Assembly (NCBI GenBank): GCA_007570945.1
Contig: RKSH01000175.1
Location: 1-7,850 of the forward strand
DNA: 7,850 bases
Source: Gammaproteobacteria bacterium
Lineage (GTDB): Bacteria; Pseudomonadota; Gammaproteobacteria; Arenicellales; Spongiicolonaceae
Reading direction: 5' to 3'
Part shown: positions 5,647 through 7,850 of the stretch, piece by piece
Layout of the letters: the number at the start of each line of letters is the position of its first letter
How positions within the stretch are numbered: the first letter of the stretch is position 1
Notes under the pieces: generated by a model
What the model was told of the DNA's origin: nothing
The model's database searches: none
The model's input: only the letters and a program-made list of their open reading frames with translations
Program-made: the position numbers and the translations under genes

Positions 5647-6954
5647 TTACCCGAAATGCCGCCGCCGGCGAATTTCCCAGCGGTCCCGCAAGCGCATCCA
5701 GCACATGGCCAGCGGCACCCCGGGGAATTTGAGGCGGGAAAAGGGATAATTTTTCAAGGACGTGGTCGGGAAAACCGCTTCCGCCGGCGGCTTGCCCAGG
5801 GCGCGTTCCGCCAGCACCCTCCCCATCAGATTGGCCATGGCCACGCCGCGGCCATTGTAGCCCAACCCGGCCAGCAGCCCCGGGGCCGGCTCGTGCAGGT
5901 GGGGGACGCGGTCGTGGGTGACGGCGATGCGCCCACCCCATTGGTATTCCCATTTTGCACCGCGCAGGCGCGGGAAAATTCTTTCCGCCTCAGCGCGCAG
6001 TTTGTGGAAATCCGCCGCGGCTCCGTCGCTGCCGAATTTTCCCAGGCTGCCGATGATGAACCGGTGGTCGGGCTCGCAACGGCCGTAAAAAATGGTCCGC
6101 CGGGTGTCGGCAAAGGTGCGTCCACCGGGAAGGATGGCGCGCGTTTCCGCCGGCGGCAGTGGCCGGGTGGCGGCCTGCACCGAAGTCAAGGCGATGATGG
6201 AATTTGCCAGGCGCGGAAGTAATCGGTCGGCATAGCCGTTGGCGCACAGAATAATTTGCCTCGCCCGCACCCGCCCCCGCGGCGTCTGCATTTCCCACAT
6301 GCCGTTCGTTTTGTGCAGCGCCAGCGCCGGGCTTTCGGTGTATACAACCACGCCCGCGGCCATTGCCCGGCGCGCCAGTTCCCGCGCATAGCGCAACGGA
6401 TGAATGCAACCGCCCCTGGCCGCCAGCGCGCCCAGCGTGAAAAAATTGGAGCCCAGCGCGCGGTTTAATTCGCCGCCGCTTAGAAATTCAATCTGAGCGC
6501 CGGCCTCGCGCCAGCGTTCACTGTGACGGCGCATTTTCTCCGCCGCGCCCCGGCAGTGTGCGACCCGCAACCAGCCATTCCGCCGCGCCCGGCAATCCAT
6601 TTGATGGCGGCGAATAAAATTGAAAAGTTCATCCGCGCATTCTACCGTGGCCTGAACGATGCGCTCGGCAAATTTTTTGCCGTACATGCGCGCAATGTCC
6701 TGCGGCGTGTTCACCGGCAACAGCGGATTCACCTGCCCGCCGTTGCGCCCCGACGCGCCCCAGCCGATGCGCGCCGCCTCCACCAACCTCACTTGCGCGC
6801 CGGACTCGGCCAGCAACAATGCCGCCCGCAAGCCGGTAAACCCGCCGCCCACCACGGCCACATCCGCATCATGCTCGCCGACCAGGGCCGCGGCCGCCAC
6901 CTCTTCACCGGCCGTCGCCGCCCAGTAGGAGTTCGGGTGCATGGGTTTTTTCAT
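5647..6954 (-). other. FAD-dependent oxidoreductase (DAO family, PuuB-like) part
   Basis: Read from ATG 6954 (MKKPMHPNSYWAAT) this is a complete 435-residue flavoprotein of the D-amino-acid oxidase/DadA fold. It most resembles gamma-glutamylputrescine oxidoreductases, which oxidise amines with release of H2O2. The evidence, counted from that Met, is an N-terminal SYWAAT typical of the group, the Rossmann motif VVGGGFTGLRAALLLAESGA (34-53), the signature GWGASGRNGGQ (64-74), HPLRYARELARRA (185-197), WGGRIAVTHDRVPHL (339-353) and the FAD-closing GYNGRGVAMANLMGR (365-379). A second ATG at 6942 is also possible. Neither has a convincing ribosome binding site: GGGAGA at 6977-6972 is too distant. 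So independent translation is unproven, and it may depend on the upstream frame. Substrate cannot be told from the sequence. Confidence 0.8.
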
Positions 6955-7850
6955 GCGGTTGTATTGTTTGTTCTCCCGCCGCGCCGCTTCCCAGACCGGC
7001 TCAATCACCCTTGCCACCTCGCCCAGCAGTTGCGGCGCGCGGCGGCGGCCGGCCATGGCCTCGGTGAGCAACTTGCGCTCCCGGCGGCCGCCGTTGGCCA
7101 GGGCGTGGATTAGCGGCAGCGTGGGCTTGCCCTCGGCCAGGTCGTTGCCGTGGTTTTTTCCGGTTTGCGCGCTGGGCGCGGCGTAGTCCAGCACATCGTC
7201 CACCAGTTGAAAGGCCACGCCGAGGCGGCGGCCGTAACTGGCCAGCGCATGTTCGGTGGCGGCGGGCGCGTCGGCCATCACCGCCCCCAGCAGCGCCGCC
7301 GACTCGAACAACTTCGCCGTTTTGTGGTGGATGGTCTGGAAATACCGCGCCTCGCTGACCGCCGCGCGGCCGCTGTTTTGCAACTGCAGAACCTCGCCCA
7401 CGGCGATGGTGTTGGTGGTGCCGGCCATCACGCCAATCACCCGCATGCGGCCCAGCGATGCCATCATTTCCACCGCCCGTGAGTAGAGAAAATCGCCGAT
7501 GAGCACGCTGGCCGGGTTGCCCCACACGCGGTTGGCGGTGGGGTTGCCGCGCCGCAGGTCGGAGGTGTCCACCACATCGTCGTGCAACAGCGTCGCGCTA
7601 TGGATGAACTCAATGGCCGCGGCCAGGGTGACGCTGTCGCCGCCGCCGGCCGCCCCGCAGGCGCGCGCGCTGAGCAGCAAGGTCAACGGCCGCAGTCGCT
7701 TGCCGCCGCCGCCGATGAGGTGGACGGAGACGTCGTTGATGAGGGCGATGTCGCAGCGCAGTTGTTCGCCGATGCTGAGGTCCACAGCGGCGAGGTCGTC
7801 GGCGACAACGCTGGTGATGGCAGCCAGGGCGGCGGGGCCGGGGGCGGAAG
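5647..7850 (-). CDS. In-frame fusion: truncated IspB-like polyprenyl synthase + FAD-dependent oxidoreductase (5' end outside window)
   Basis: One frame without a stop runs from the window edge to TAA at 5649-5647, giving at least 733 residues. The first ~280 visible residues are an octaprenyl diphosphate synthase lacking its C-terminal helices, and the last ~435 are a complete DadA/PuuB-type oxidoreductase. GTG 7785 is the first possible start inside the window, but it is not the true one: homology to the IspB N-terminus continues upstream (AITSVVADDLAAVD aligns with the stretch before VN in E. coli IspB), so the gene begins just beyond 7850. I know of no family with this domain pair. The link (6955-6999) is 15 residues with no homology I can see. 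It may be a real fusion, a decayed ispB with a separately translated second gene, or an assembly chimera. The two parts are described separately. Confidence 0.7.
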   Translation of the reverse strand, partial: SAPGPAALAAITSVVADDLAAVDLSIGEQLRCDIALINDVSVHLIGGGGKRLRPLTLLLSARACGAAGGGDSVTLAAAIEFIHSATLLHDDVVDTSDLRRGNPTANRVWGNPASVLIGDFLYSRAVEMMASLGRMRVIGVMAGTTNTIAVGEVLQLQNSGRAAVSEARYFQTIHHKTAKLFESAALLGAVMADAPAATEHALASYGRRLGVAFQLVDDVLDYAAPSAQTGKNHGNDLAEGKPTLPLIHALANGGRRERKLLTEAMAGRRRAPQLLGEVARVIEPVWEAARRENKQYNRMKKPMHPNSYWAATAGEEVAAAALVGEHDADVAVVGGGFTGLRAALLLAESGAQVRLVEAARIGWGASGRNGGQVNPLLPVNTPQDIARMYGKKFAERIVQATVECADELFNFIRRHQMDCRARRNGWLRVAHCRGAAEKMRRHSERWREAGAQIEFLSGGELNRALGSNFFTLGALAARGGCIHPLRYARELARRAMAAGVVVYTESPALALHKTNGMWEMQTPRGRVRARQIILCANGYADRLLPRLANSIIALTSVQAATRPLPPAETRAILPGGRTFADTRRTIFYGRCEPDHRFIIGSLGKFGSDGAAADFHKLRAEAERIFPRLRGAKWEYQWGGRIAVTHDRVPHLHEPAPGLLAGLGYNGRGVAMANLMGRVLAERALGKPPAEAVFPTTSLKNYPFSRLKFPGVPLAMCWMRLRDRWEIRRRRHFG
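7000..7850 (-). other. ispB: IspB-like octaprenyl diphosphate synthase part, C-terminally truncated
   Basis: Trans-prenyltransferases of this kind extend farnesyl diphosphate with isopentenyl diphosphate to make the ubiquinone side chain. Counting from GTG 7785, the motifs are GGGKRLRP (26-33), the first Asp-rich motif LLHDDVVDTSDLRRG (66-80), GDFLYSRA (97-104), GEVLQL (130-135), HHKTAKLFE (153-161), the second Asp-rich motif FQLVDDVLDY (192-201), and LAEGKPTLPLIHAL (216-229). All catalytic motifs are therefore present. Likeness to IspB stops near residue 262 (GEVARVIE), just where homologues continue with the 'GAL' segment and the last 50 or so residues that pack against the active-site barrel. 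Loss of that region probably weakens or destroys the fold unless a second intact copy exists. Confidence 0.85.

Noticed and set aside
5051..5953. 300-residue minus-strand frame as a single gene
   Set aside because: Its first 110 residues are a shadow of the oxidoreductase and the next ~80 are antisense to the ISP fragment. Only residues about 191-251 are convincing, as a MocR-like end.
5437..6222. 261-residue plus-strand frame
   Set aside because: It overlaps the ISP fragment in another frame and is antisense to the oxidoreductase, with Arg/Pro/Gly-rich composition typical of shadow frames in GC-rich DNA.
1..7850. CRISPR array, tRNA, rRNA, transposase or integrase
   Set aside because: No regularly spaced repeats, cloverleaf-like segments, or transposase/integrase motifs were seen on either strand.

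Overview
The window looks like a GC-rich proteobacterium, most likely gammaproteobacterial. The reasons are a Na+-translocating NADH:quinone reductase (NQR) operon, an IspB-type octaprenyl diphosphate synthase, and GC-rich codons on both flanks. The assignment is inferred from gene content, not from a search. Nearly all recognisable genes lie on the minus strand, so the text reads from high to low coordinates.

Layout on the minus strand. (1) 7850-5647: one uninterrupted frame in which an IspB-like polyprenyl synthase, cut before its C-terminal helices, runs without a stop into a complete DadA/PuuB-type FAD oxidoreductase. (2) 5590-5040: a mosaic of gene ends. It holds the last ~65 residues of a type ISP restriction-modification enzyme on the plus strand, followed by its own hairpin terminator. 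Butted against it is the C-terminal ~60 residues of a MocR-like PLP-dependent regulator on the minus strand, then a short unassigned stretch. (3) 5041-3719: a visibly AT-richer island with a DUF262/HNH (GmrSD-like) endonuclease gene that has lost its N-terminal catalytic part, and a 77-residue acidic, Cys-containing protein behind its own ribosome binding site. (4) 3593-209: nqrA, nqrB and nqrC, tightly overlapping and apparently intact. (5) 197-1: the start of an unrecognised protein, where nqrD would be expected.

How it works together. NqrA, NqrB and NqrC are three of the six subunits of the Na+ pump that oxidises NADH and reduces ubiquinone. NqrB and NqrC carry the covalent FMN sites (SGAT in NqrB, SGAS in NqrC). 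IspB makes the quinone side chain, so a respiratory theme appears at both ends. The centre is a hotspot of defence-type genes (ISP restriction-modification, DUF262/HNH) that are largely broken.

The recurring theme is recombination. The IspB-oxidoreductase fusion, the MocR/ISP end-to-end junction, the out-of-frame deletion in the DUF262 gene and the missing nqrD make at least four broken or rearranged joints in 7.85 kb. That fits a rearranging (perhaps symbiont-like) genome, or a chimeric assembly; reads spanning the joints would decide. I found no convincing intact new system. The least explained items are the fusion protein and the small acidic companion of the HNH gene.
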